A DNA stretch of 64,000 nucleotides. It comes from Cryptomeria japonica (Eukaryota; Streptophyta; Pinopsida; Cupressales; Cupressaceae). The stretch spans positions 143,647,041 through 143,711,040 of the forward strand of contig NC_081406.1 in NCBI RefSeq assembly GCF_030272615.1, read 5' to 3'. The translations under genes and the position numbers were made by a program. The notes under the pieces are model-generated. The model saw nothing but the letters and a program-made list of their open reading frames with translations, was not told the DNA's origin and ran no database searches. Shown here piece by piece: positions 12,218 through 21,686 of this stretch; the first letter of the stretch is position 1; each line of letters opens with the position of its first letter.

Positions 12218-13297
12218 TGTTGGTATTTTGGTATGGTTTTGTCATTGATGTCAACACCTACTAAAAGCACTTTTGAGATCCAACAAACATTCACTGACAA
12301 GCAAGTAACTATTGCACAATTACCGGTATATGGTACATCGACAGGATATAATGATCACCGACACTTGGAATGGCATGGAAGACACTTGGTAATGTCGAAG
12401 ACATTGTGCTGACATCTTACCTTGGAGAATTGATCATTGGTATATTCATATTTGCGTATTTTCTTTTACCAACAAATAGGTCCAGGGTTGTCCAGGGTTA
12501 CACCGACAGGTTTATCTTTTCCAGATCAGCATGGCACGCTATGGAGATGATTAATTAATGTTGTAAATGCATTAAGCCGACATGTTCAATCGGTTATTGC
12601 ATCGGATATTATATTATTTGTAAAATGTTTTTGTTGTAATATCTTGTAGAGCTGACCTACTAAAATTGGTCTTAGGTTATGGTATAAATGTAAGATCTTA
12701 ATTGTAAGATCAAGTGTGGAATGCGAAGAAGGTATATTGTGAAGGGATATGGGAGATTAAGCAGAGCTATACACGAAGACATCATTTGAAAGTGAAGCTA
12801 GGTTTTTGTGAAGGCATATTAGCATTACACCGGTACTGAATCCAGCATATGAAGATGTTATTTTAAGCAGTACATTCTTATTGGATTTAACCATCCAATT
12901 GTAGTTAGTGTGACTCCAATTTGTGTTTGAGCAGTGAACTCTAGGCGATTGGCCTTTCTGCATGTGCATACCCCATTTATGTACACTTACTATCTGCAGT
13001 AGTATCATCTGATTGTGGGTAAGGTTTCCCACCGTGGTTTTTCCCCTTACAAGGTTTCCACGTACAAATATTGGTGTCATGTGTTGTGGATGCTTTTATC
13101 TTTTGGTTTCATGCATTAATCTTTACCAGTATTCCATTTATCTGTTAAATCTGTCCACCGGTATAACAGACTATCTCGCCGATATTAAAGCAATAATTGA
13201 TTAAGTTGTTTTTGGTTTAAAGTTTTAGACAACTGATTCACCCACCGTAGCCCACCCCCTCCCCCCCCACCCTCTCAATTGTCCCCGGGACCTAACA
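12218..13297 (+). repeat. Copia 5' LTR (1080 bp)
   Basis: It starts TGTTGGTATTTTGGTATGG and ends GGGACCTAACA. It includes a TATA-like GGTATAAATG near 12679, a C-rich tract near 13245-13275, and the conserved U5 block GGTTTCCCACCGTGG...CCACGTACAAATATTGG near 13020-13075. Compared with the 3' copies, several CCGG/CCGA sites have become TG/CA, for example CACTGACAAG (12292) against CACCGGCAAG. Confidence 0.93.
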
Positions 13298-13299
13298 AT

Positions 13300-13311
13300 T
13301 GGTATCAGAGC
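13300..13311 (+). other. Copia primer-binding site (initiator Met tRNA)
   Basis: TGGTATCAGAGC starts two bases after the LTR. This is the standard primer site of plant Ty1/copia elements, complementary to the 3' end of initiator methionine tRNA. It is an exact match here. Confidence 0.95.
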
Positions 13312-13353
13312 TAAGTCCACTTTTGCAGAAGTTTAACAACTTGAGGAGATCCA

Positions 13354-13989
13354 ATGTCTACTAACTATTTTAGTAAGGACAGTCTTAAACTTGATGGAAC
13401 CAACTATGGGATATGGAAGATCAGAATGGAGGCACATCTGAATTGCATTGGAAAGGACATCTGGGATGTTACAAAGAATGGTTATATTGTTGCTACTCCA
13501 GGTCAGCCTGCTCCTACTAACTTGACTAAAGATGAAGAAAATGATTGCAAAGCAAGAGAAGCACTTTTGAGTGCATTGACAGATCAACAAATCATGGGAT
13601 TATCAGACAGATCAACTGCTAAAGCTATTTGGGATCATTTGGAAACATTGAATGAAGGAGATTCCACAGTCAAAATTGCAAAACTTGAAAGCTTCCGGGT
13701 CAGGTATAAAAATCTGAAAATGGAAGAAGATGAAAGAATTTCTGCTTTTATGGAAAGAGTAAATGAAATTGTTTTGGGTATAAAATGTTGTGGAGGAACT
13801 TTAAGTGAAGATGAAATTGTTTCAAAAGTTTTAAGAGGATTGCCACTGGCATACAAAATGAAGGTTACTACTATAAATGAATTAAGAACAATGCCTAATA
13901 CATCAGTAACTAGGGATACATTGATTGGAAAACTTTCAGCTTTTGAAATTGAGGAATTTGGTCCTGTTGCTACTATAAAGACAGATTAG
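13354..13989 (+). pseudogene. gag: Copia gag N-terminal part
   Basis: An open 212-codon stretch starting at the first ATG after the primer site. It holds the copia gag (UBN2-type) fold, with 'KLDGTNYGIWKIRM' near the start, 'AIWDHLE' in the middle and 'KVLRGLPLAY' near the end. It forms the nucleocapsid shell of the virus-like particle. A frameshift at about 13985-14000 separates it from the zinc knuckle, which lies at the start of the next frame (14168-14210). In a working copia element gag and pol form a single frame, so this is a lesion. Confidence 0.88.
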
Positions 13990-15465
13990 ATATCAAAGCA
14001 TCAACATCTTCTGCATCATCATTTGACAAATCTGATTGGAAAGTCTTTTATGCAAGAGAACTTGAGGAAAGCAGGAAAGAACTTGAAGAACTTGCAACAC
14101 TATTTGCAAGAAAAATGCTTAAAGGTCCAGTTGGAAGTAAGTATGAAGGTAAAGCACCCTTTAAATGTTTTAACTGCAATAAGATTGGTCATATGGCTTC
14201 AAGATGCCCTGATAGACATGTTAGACTAAGAGAAGAAGCTAGAAGCACATACAAGCATAACCCTAAATATCAGAGATACAGATTTAAGAAGAATAAGGAC
14301 AAATCTTGTTATGTTGCTGATGAAGGAGTAACTGATGATTCTGATGAAGATCCAGCAGACAATGGATGGGTTTTTGTTGCTATAAAAGAAGATCAACCGG
14401 CATCTGCAGTGCAACCGGTAGAACAAGCCTTGATAGCTAAAATTGAGGTAAAAGATGAATGGATAATTGATTCTGGATGCTCACATCATATGACAGGAGA
14501 CAAAGGAAAATTTTTGAACTTTCAAGAATACAATGGCGGTTTAGTAAGATTTGGAGATGGCAAAGCTTGTCAGATCAAAGGTAAGGGTTCAATACCTCTT
14601 TATGGTAAACATAACACTGACAATGTCTACTATGTTGAAGGATTAAAGCATAATCTTTTGAGTGTTGGTCAACTAGTTGAAAAAGGATTTCAGTTACAAT
14701 TTAAGAATGAAAAATGCACAATCATGAACAAAACTGGTTTAGAAATTGCAACCGGTAATCAGACTAGAGGTAATATCTTTCATTTGAATAACAGTGAGAA
14801 GACATGTTTGATTGCACATATAGATGAAAGTTGGCTATGGCATAAAAGACTCTGTCATGTAAACTTTGATTGCATGGTAAAAATTAGTACTACTAAGGCA
14901 GTTAGAGATTTACCTAAAATTGTCAAACCTCACAATATAGTATGTAAAGAATGTCAATTTGGAAAACAGGTTAGAGCTAGTTTCAAAAGTATTCCAGAAA
15001 AATCTAATAATGCTCTTGATTTAATTCACACTGATTTATGTGGTCCAGCTAGAACTAAAAGCTTACAAGGTGATAGACATTTCATGCTAATCATTGATGA
15101 CTATTCTAGAATGTGTTGGGTTACTTTTCTCAGAGAAAAATCAGAAGCACTTGGAAAGTTCAAACTGTTCAAAGCAATGGTTGAAAATGAAACCGGTAAG
15201 AAAATCAAATGTTTAAGATCAGATCAAGGAGGAGAATTCACATCTAAGGAGTTTAATACATTCTGTGAAGTGAATGGAATTAGAAGACAACTATCAGCAC
15301 CCCGAACACCTCGGCAAAATGGAGTTGTTGAAAGGAAAAATAGAATTATCATGGATGCTGCTAGAAGTATGTTATCAGAAACAAATCTAAGACATGTATA
15401 TTGGAGAGAGGCAGTAAGTACAGCGGTCTATACATTCAATAAAGTTCACATCAAAGGTGAAAAAC
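13990..15465 (+). pseudogene. pol: Copia gag end, protease and integrase
   Basis: One frame runs from about 14000 to 15465. In order: the CCHC zinc knuckle 'CFNCNKIGHMASRC' (14166-14207); an acidic linker; the aspartic protease with 'IDSGCSHHMTGD' (14464); the GAG-pre-integrase zinc region with 'HKRLCHVNF' and 'CKECQFGKQ'; and the integrase core with 'LIHTDLCGP' (first D), 'RSDQGGEF' (second D) and 'RQNGVVERKN' (E). All catalytic residues of protease and integrase are present. At about 15465 ('GEKPVR') the frame shifts and the rest of integrase follows in another frame. Confidence 0.9.
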
Positions 15466-17500
15466 CGGTAAGACCCCTCATGAACTATGGTTTTGTATCA
15501 CTCCTACTCTTAAATATTTCAGAATATTTTGAAGCAAATGCTACATTAGAAGAGATGAGTATATTGGGAAATTTGATCCTAGAAGTGATGAAGGTATATT
15601 TCTTGGTTATTCATCTAAGAGTAAAGCATATAGATGTTTTAACAAGAGATTGCAGAAAATTGTTGAAAGTACAAATGTAAAGATTGATGAACAATTCAGA
15701 GGAACTTCAAGCTACATAGATTCTGAACCGGCAACAGAAATTCTAATAAATGAACCTACATTGAATCCACCGGTACATAGTGAAGATCCAGTTACACCGG
15801 TATCATCTGAAAATTCCACTGTGACTCAGGAACAATAGCAAACAAAGACACCTCGGTATATAAGATTGAATCATTCTGAAGATTAGATAATTGGAAACAA
15901 ATACAAAGGAGTTATGACAAGAGGAAGATTGGCAAATGAAGAGGTATGTCTTATTTCTCAAATTGAACCATCATCAATTAATGAGGCATGTGAATATAAA
16001 TATTGGACTAAAGCTATGGAAGAAGAATTAGAGCAAATTGAGAAAAATAACACTTGGACATTAGTTCTCCAACCTAAAGACAAAAATGTAATTGGAACAA
16101 AATGGGTATTTAGAAACAAACTTAATGAAAATGGAAAAATTATCAGAAATAAAGCAAGACTAGTGTGTAAGGGATATTCTCAAAAGGAAGGAATTGACTA
16201 TAATGAGACCTTTGCACCGGTAGCTAGAGTTGAGGCAGTTAGATTGTTTTTGGCCTTTTCAGCACATAAGAACTACAAAGTATATCAAATGGATATTAAA
16301 TGTGCATTTCTGAATGGAGATCTTGAGGAGGAAGTTTACATTGAACAACCTGATAGATTTTCTTTGACAGATGACAAAGATATGGTTTGCAGGTTAAAGA
16401 AAGCTTTGTATGGATTAAAGCAAGCCCCAAGAGCTTGGTATGCAAGATTGGATAAGTATCTTTTGAAAATTGTTTTTTCTAAAGGTAATGCTGACAGTAA
16501 CTTATACTACAAAGTGACTGATGATGACATCTTAGCTATAGAAGTTTTTGTTGATGATATAGTATTTGGAGGAGAAGATGGATTGTGTAAAGACTTTTCT
16601 ATCAAAATGCAGCAAGAATTTGAAATGTCTATGATTGGTGAAATAAGAATCTTTTTAGGATTGTAGATTTCACTGACTGAAAAAGGTATATTTTTGAGTC
16701 AATCAAAATACTTAAAAGAGTTAGTTAAGAAATTTGGGATGAAGAACTCTAAATCGGTAAGCACACCTATGACTACAAATGACAAACTATCTTTAAGAGA
16801 TGAATCTACACCAGTTAATCCAACAAGGTACAAATCTATGATAGGAGGTTTACTGTATTTAACACAAACAAGACCTGATATCATGAATGTAGTATGTATT
16901 GTTACAAGATTTCAGAGTAATCCTAGAGAAAATCATGAATCAGCTGTAAAAAAGATTTTTCGGTACTTACAAGGCACTACAAATCTTGGATTATGGTATC
17001 CTAGAAATGAAAACTTTGACCTATGTGCATACACAGATGCAAATTGGGCAGGACATGTGGATGATAGAAAAAACACCACCGGAAGAGCATTTTTTCTTGG
17101 AAACAGATTAGTTTCTTGGTTGAGTAAGAAACAGAGTTGTACATCTTTATAAACAGTAGAATCAGAATATGTTGCAGCAACAACTAACTGTACATAGGTA
17201 TTTTGGCTTAAACAAATGTTGAAAGACTTGAAGATAAAATGTAAAGAACCTATAGCTATTTATTGTGATAACATAACAACAATTGATATATCTAAGAATC
17301 TGGTATTACATTCTAAAACAAAACATGTCTCTATCAAACTAAATTTTCTAAGGGAAAAAGTTGAAGCAAAAGAAATACAACTGGTTTATGTGAATACTAA
17401 AGAACAACTTGCAGATATTTTCACTAAACCTCTGCCTAAGGAGACTTTTGAGTATCTTAGAGAACAGCTTGGGGTCATAACCCCACCAATAGACACTTAG
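15466..17500 (+). pseudogene. pol: Copia integrase end, reverse transcriptase and RNase H
   Basis: It continues in one frame with stops at 15836, about 15884, 16664, 17150 and 17196. RT (from about 15990) shows '[11 protein letters not shown]', '[19 protein letters not shown]', '[12 protein letters not shown]' and the active site FVDDI (usually YVDDI). RNase H shows 'YTDANWAGHVDDRK', 'SWLSKKQ', 'ESEYVAA' and 'DNITTIDISKN', ending with 'ADIFTKPLP'. The stop at 16664 sits where the family has Gln in 'LGLQI', and the one at 17196 where it has Gln before 'FWLKQ'. Both fit CAG to TAG change. Confidence 0.92.
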
Positions 17501-17834
17501 AGAGTGTATGTCTCTCATCAATCGACAAAATTAACAGAGACATATTCTTACTCCGGCTTTGATGAAGAAGCTACTTCTCAGGGGGAGTAGTTGGTATAGT
17601 GAAATTGGTTGGTATTTTGTATGTAATAATTGGTATGTTGTAACTTTGGCATTTGATGTCAAAGGGGGAGAGATATCTATGGAAAAACACATTATCTTGG
17701 TACAGAAAAACATAAAGAAACTCATGTTACTCTCAAGGGGAGAGATTGTTACTTTAGGGAGATTGTTGGTTTTGATACTTGGCATTTCTGTTTTGGCACT
17801 TTAATGGTTTTTCCATCTTGTGTTGCCATCAATG

Positions 17835-17848
17835 CCAAAGGGGGAGAT
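17835..17848 (+). other. Copia polypurine tract (intact)
   Basis: CCAAAGGGGGAGAT lies directly before the inner LTR start at 17849 and primes plus-strand synthesis. In the duplicated copy at 19178-19191 the same tract reads CCAAATGGCAAGAT, so only the inner LTR has a working tract. Confidence 0.85.
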
Positions 17849-18866
17849 TGTTGGTATTTTGGTATGGTTTTGTCATTGATGTCAACACCTACTAAAAGCA
17901 CTTTTGAGATCTAGCAAACATTCACCGGCAAGCAAGTAACTATTGCACAGTTACCGGTATATGGTACACCGGCAGGATATAATGATCACCGACACTTGGA
18001 ATGGCATGGAAGACACTTGGTAATGTCAAAGACATCGTGTGGAGATCTTATCTTGGAGAATTGATCATTGGTATATTCATATTTGCATATTTGCTTTTTA
18101 CCGGCAAATAGGTCCAGGGTTATCCAGGGTTACACTGGCAGGTTTATCTTTTCTAGATCAGCATGGCATGCTATGGAGATGATTAATTAATGTTGTAAAT
18201 ACATTAAGCCGGCATGTTCAATCAATTATTGCATCGGATATTATATTATTTGTAAAATGTTTTTATTGTAATATCTTGTAGAGCCGACCTACTAAAATTG
18301 GTCTTAGGTTATGGTATAAATGTAAGATCTTAATTGTAAGATCAAGTGTGAAATGCGAAGAAGGTATATTGTGAAGGGATATGCGAGATTAAACATACCT
18401 ATACACGAAGACATCATTTGAAAGTGAAGCTATGTTTTTGTGAAAGCATATTAGCATCACATCGGTACTGAATCCAGCATATGAAGATGCTATTTTAAGC
18501 AGTACATTCTTATTGGATTTAATCATCCAATTGTAGTCAGTGTGACTCCCATTTGTGTTTGAGCAGTGAGCTCTAGGCACTTGGGCTTTCTGCATGTGCA
18601 TACCCCATTTATGTACACTTACTATCTACAGTAGTATCATCTGATTGTGGGTAGGGTTTCCCATCGTGGTTTTTCCCCTTACAGGGTTTCCACGTACAAA
18701 TATTGGTGTCGTGTGTTGTGGATGATTTTATCTTTTGGTTTCATGCATTAATCTTTACCGGTATTGCATTTATCTGTTAAATCTGTCCACCAATATAACA
18801 GACTGTCTCATCGATATTAAAGCAGTAATTGATTAAGTTATTTTTGGTTTAAAGTTTTAGACAACC
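17849..18866 (+). repeat. Copia inner LTR, truncated at its 3' end
   Basis: It begins TGTTGGTATTTTGG after an intact polypurine tract. It follows the outer LTRs closely until AAAGTTTTAGACAAC, where it stops at the tandem-duplication junction, missing the C-rich tract and the end. Confidence 0.92.
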
Positions 18867-19191
18867 GACAAAATTAATAGAGATATATTCTTACTCCAGT
18901 TTTGATGAGGAAGCTACTTCTCAGGGGGAGTAGTTGGTATAGTGAAATTGGTTGGTATTTTGTATGTAATAATTGGTATGTTGTAACTTTGGCATTTGAT
19001 GTCAAAGGGGGATAGATATCTATGGAAAAACACATTATCTTGGTATAGAAAAATATAAAGAAACTCATGTTACTCTCAGGGGGAGAGATTGTTATTTTAG
19101 GGAGATTGTTGGTTTTGATACTTGACATTTCTGTTTTGGCACTTTGATGGTTTTTCTATCTTGTGTTACCATCAATGCCAAATGGCAAGAT

Positions 19192-20254
19192 TGTTGGTAT
19201 TTTGGTATGGTTTTGTCATTGATGTCAACACCTACTAAAAGCACTTTTGAGATTCAACAAAACATTCACCGGCAAGCAAGTAACTATTGCACAGTTACCG
19301 GTATATGGTACACCGGCAGGATATAATGATCACCAACACTTGGAATGGCATGGAAGACACTTGATAATGTCAAAGACATTGTGTGGACATCTTATCTTGG
19401 AGAATTGATCATCGGTATATTCATATTTGCATATTTGCTTTTTACCGGCAAATAGGTCCAGGGTTATCCAGGGTTATACCGACAGGTTTATCTTTTCCAG
19501 ATCAGCATGGCATGCTATGGAAATGATTAATTAATGTTGTAAATGCATTAAGCCGGCATGTTCAATCGGTTATTGCATCGGATATTATATTGTTTGTAAA
19601 ATGTTTTTATTGTAGTATCTTGTAGAGCTAACCTACTAAAATTGGTCTTAGGTTATGGTATAAATGTAAGATCTTAATTGTAAGATCAAGTGTGGAATGT
19701 GAAGAAGGTATATTGTGAAGGGATATGCGAGATTAAATAGAGCTATACATGAAAACATCGTTTGAAAGTGAAGCTAGGTTTTTGTGAAGGCATATTAGCA
19801 TTACATCGGTACTGAATCCAGCATATGAAGATGCTATTTTAAGCAGTACATTCTTATTGGATTTAATCATCCAATTGTAGTCAGTGTGACTCCCATTTGT
19901 ATTTGAGCAGTGAGCTCTAGGCGCTTGGCCTTTCTGCATGTGCATACCCCATTTATGTACACTTACTATCTGCAGTAGCATCATCTGATTGTGGGTAAGG
20001 TTTCCCATCGTGGTTTTTCCCCTTATAGGGTTTCCACGTACAAATATTGGTGTCATGTGTTGTGGATGATTTTATCTTTTGGTTTCATGCATTAATCTTT
20101 ACTGGTATTGCATTTATCTATTAAATTTGTCCACCGATATAACAGACTGTCTCACCGGTATTAAAGCAGTAATTGATTAAGTTAATTTTGGTTTAAAGTT
20201 TTAGACAACTGATTCACCCCCGCCCCCCCTCTCAGTTGTCCCTGGGACCTAACA
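19192..20254 (+). repeat. Copia outer 3' LTR (1063 bp)
   Basis: It has full LTR ends, TGTTGG to CCTAACA, followed by target duplication ACAAA at 20255-20259. The polypurine tract in front of it is mutated, as expected for a copy made by duplication and not by reverse transcription. Confidence 0.93.
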
Positions 20255-20259
20255 ACAAA
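20255..20259. repeat. Target site duplication acaaa of nested copia (right)
   Basis: A perfect match to 12213-12217. The Athila integrase frame resumes immediately (lysine-tryptophan codons AAA TGG). Confidence 0.95.
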
Positions 20260-21217
20260 ATGGGTAGAAGCTCATGCCATGACACATGCAAGAGATTATA
20301 AGGTAGCTGAGTTTCTTTATGAGGAGATATTTACAAGATATGAAGTACCAAGGGAAATTGTCTCAGACCAGGGACCTCAATTTACTTCAACATTGATAAA
20401 GGCTTTGGTCAATGAATACAATATAAGGCACATAAAATCTACTCCATATCATCCACAGGCTAATGTATAAGTAGAAGTTACAAATAGAGAGCTTGAGGCT
20501 ATTCTTACGAAAACAGTGTCTATTCACAAGAAAGATTGGTCTCATCGGCTTTCAGAAGCAATTTGGGCATATAGAACAACTTGGAAAACACCGATTGGTT
20601 TCACATCTTTTGAGATGGTTTATGGCAAAACAACAGTGATGCTTATTGAATTTGAGCATAAAACCCCGAGGATAGCTTTGCAATTAAATATGACATTGTC
20701 TGAAGCACAGAAAGAATGCATTCAACAATTAAATGCTCTAGATGAATGGAGAAAGATAGATGTTCAACAAACAGAATTGATTCAAAATCAAAGAGCAAAA
20801 TGGGATGATAAATATATCAGGGAAAATAAATTCAAAGTTGGTGACTGGGCACTACTGTATGATTCCAGATATAAAGATGCTATGGGAAAGCTTGAAACCA
20901 GATGGTTAGGTCCGTATGAGATAGAAGAAGTTTTCTAGAATGGAGTTGTTCGTTTATCCACAATTGATCCTGTTCGATTTAAACTCTTAGTAAATGGTCA
21001 CTGACTACATCTATATCATAAGCCAGCTATTAAAGAAGAGTTCTTGCAACAGTTTGCTCCACAAAGTGACATAGAGGTTCCTGTAGCAACTCACAAGGTT
21101 CTTGCAGCAACTGACAATGAGCCTGCAGCAACTCCTCAGCTTCCTGTTGTAATTGAGCAAGGTAATAAAGGTAACGTTTCTGCAACCTCTACAGTGAACA
21201 TATTTGCCACTTCATAA
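20260..21217 (+). pseudogene. pol: Athila-like pol, 3' part (integrase C-half)
   Basis: It resumes the integrase core interrupted at 12217, in the frame expected if 8042 bp are removed. Visible: 'VSDQGPQF' (second catalytic Asp), 'YHPQANV', stop, 'VEVTNREL' (the catalytic Glu is in VEVTNRE), then 'LSEAIWAYRTTWKTPIG' and 'FEMVYGK', and a C-terminal 'FKVGDWALLYDSRY' and 'TRWLGPYEI'. Internal stops: TAA at about 20468 (family Gln), TAG at 20936, TGA at about 21001. The tail is rich in Pro, Ala and Gln with a repeated CCTGCAGCAACT word, and ends at a double TAA at 21215-21220. Confidence 0.9.
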
Positions 21218-21456
21218 TAAAAAATTTCCATATTATATGGGAATATTCTTCTCCGTACATAAAATCTCATCCATGACATTCCATCCCACATTCTTACCTG
21301 TCATTTCACCATCATTTTCGTACAATTGCAGGTACATGTATATTGTATTTTATTTTAATTATGCATTTATTAGTTCATTATGATTATATCTTGTTTAAAT
21401 CCGCTCCACTACCCGAAATCTTGTCAGCTTGTGTGGACACGTGCTAGGTTAAGTTT

Positions 21457-21471
21457 GGGGGGGGGGGGGGG
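21457..21471 (+). other. Internal G15 tract, probable second polypurine tract
   Basis: GGTTAAGTTT is followed by 15 G and TGTTTTATGG, between pol and the extra ORF. Athila-type elements commonly carry an AAGTTTGGGGG-like purine tract at this place. Homopolymer length may be affected by assembly. Confidence 0.6.
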
Positions 21472-21686
21472 TGTTTTATGGTTCGGTTTCCAAAGTGATT
21501 AATTATCAGTCGTTTTCAGTACTCCGAATTGATTTTTTTTCCATCATTGCTTATTATGCTATTATTTCACGTAAGGGAATAATAAATTTTGTCGCCAAAA
21601 TTGAGACATGTAAGGGAATTTCAATTTAGCAAGTCTGTTAGATATTTTGGTTCAACTGCAGAGAGAAAAAAATAGCAGAGTAAGAG

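Larger units (their letters stand above)
12218..20254 (+). mobile_element. Ty1/copia retrotransposon nested in Athila integrase
   Basis: An 8.04-kb element with outer LTRs at 12218-13297 and 19192-20254, perfect target duplication ACAAA, an initiator-Met-tRNA-type primer site, and gag and pol in copia order (protease, integrase, RT, RNase H). It is younger than its Athila host. It carries an internal tandem duplication of its 3' end, so it has a third, truncated LTR at 17849-18866. Two frameshifts and about five stops make it non-autonomous now. Confidence 0.95.
17524..20254 (+). repeat. Tandem duplication of copia 3' end, 1343-bp period
   Basis: The block starting GACAAAATTAACAGAGA at 17524 recurs as GACAAAATTAATAGAGA at 18867. 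LTR starts at 17849 and 19192 are also 1343 bp apart. The junction at about 18866 joins LTR sequence ending AGACAAC to internal sequence starting CGACAAAATT. The inner LTR therefore lacks its last 50-60 bases, including the terminal CCTAACA. Confidence 0.92.

Noticed and set aside
12757-13080. Antisense open frame repeated in three copia LTRs (also 18389-18601 and 19733-20056, and a related one at 45898-46095)
   Set aside because: It lies wholly within the LTR U5 block and recurs only because the LTR is repeated. Length varies with point changes, and there is no start context or protein signature.
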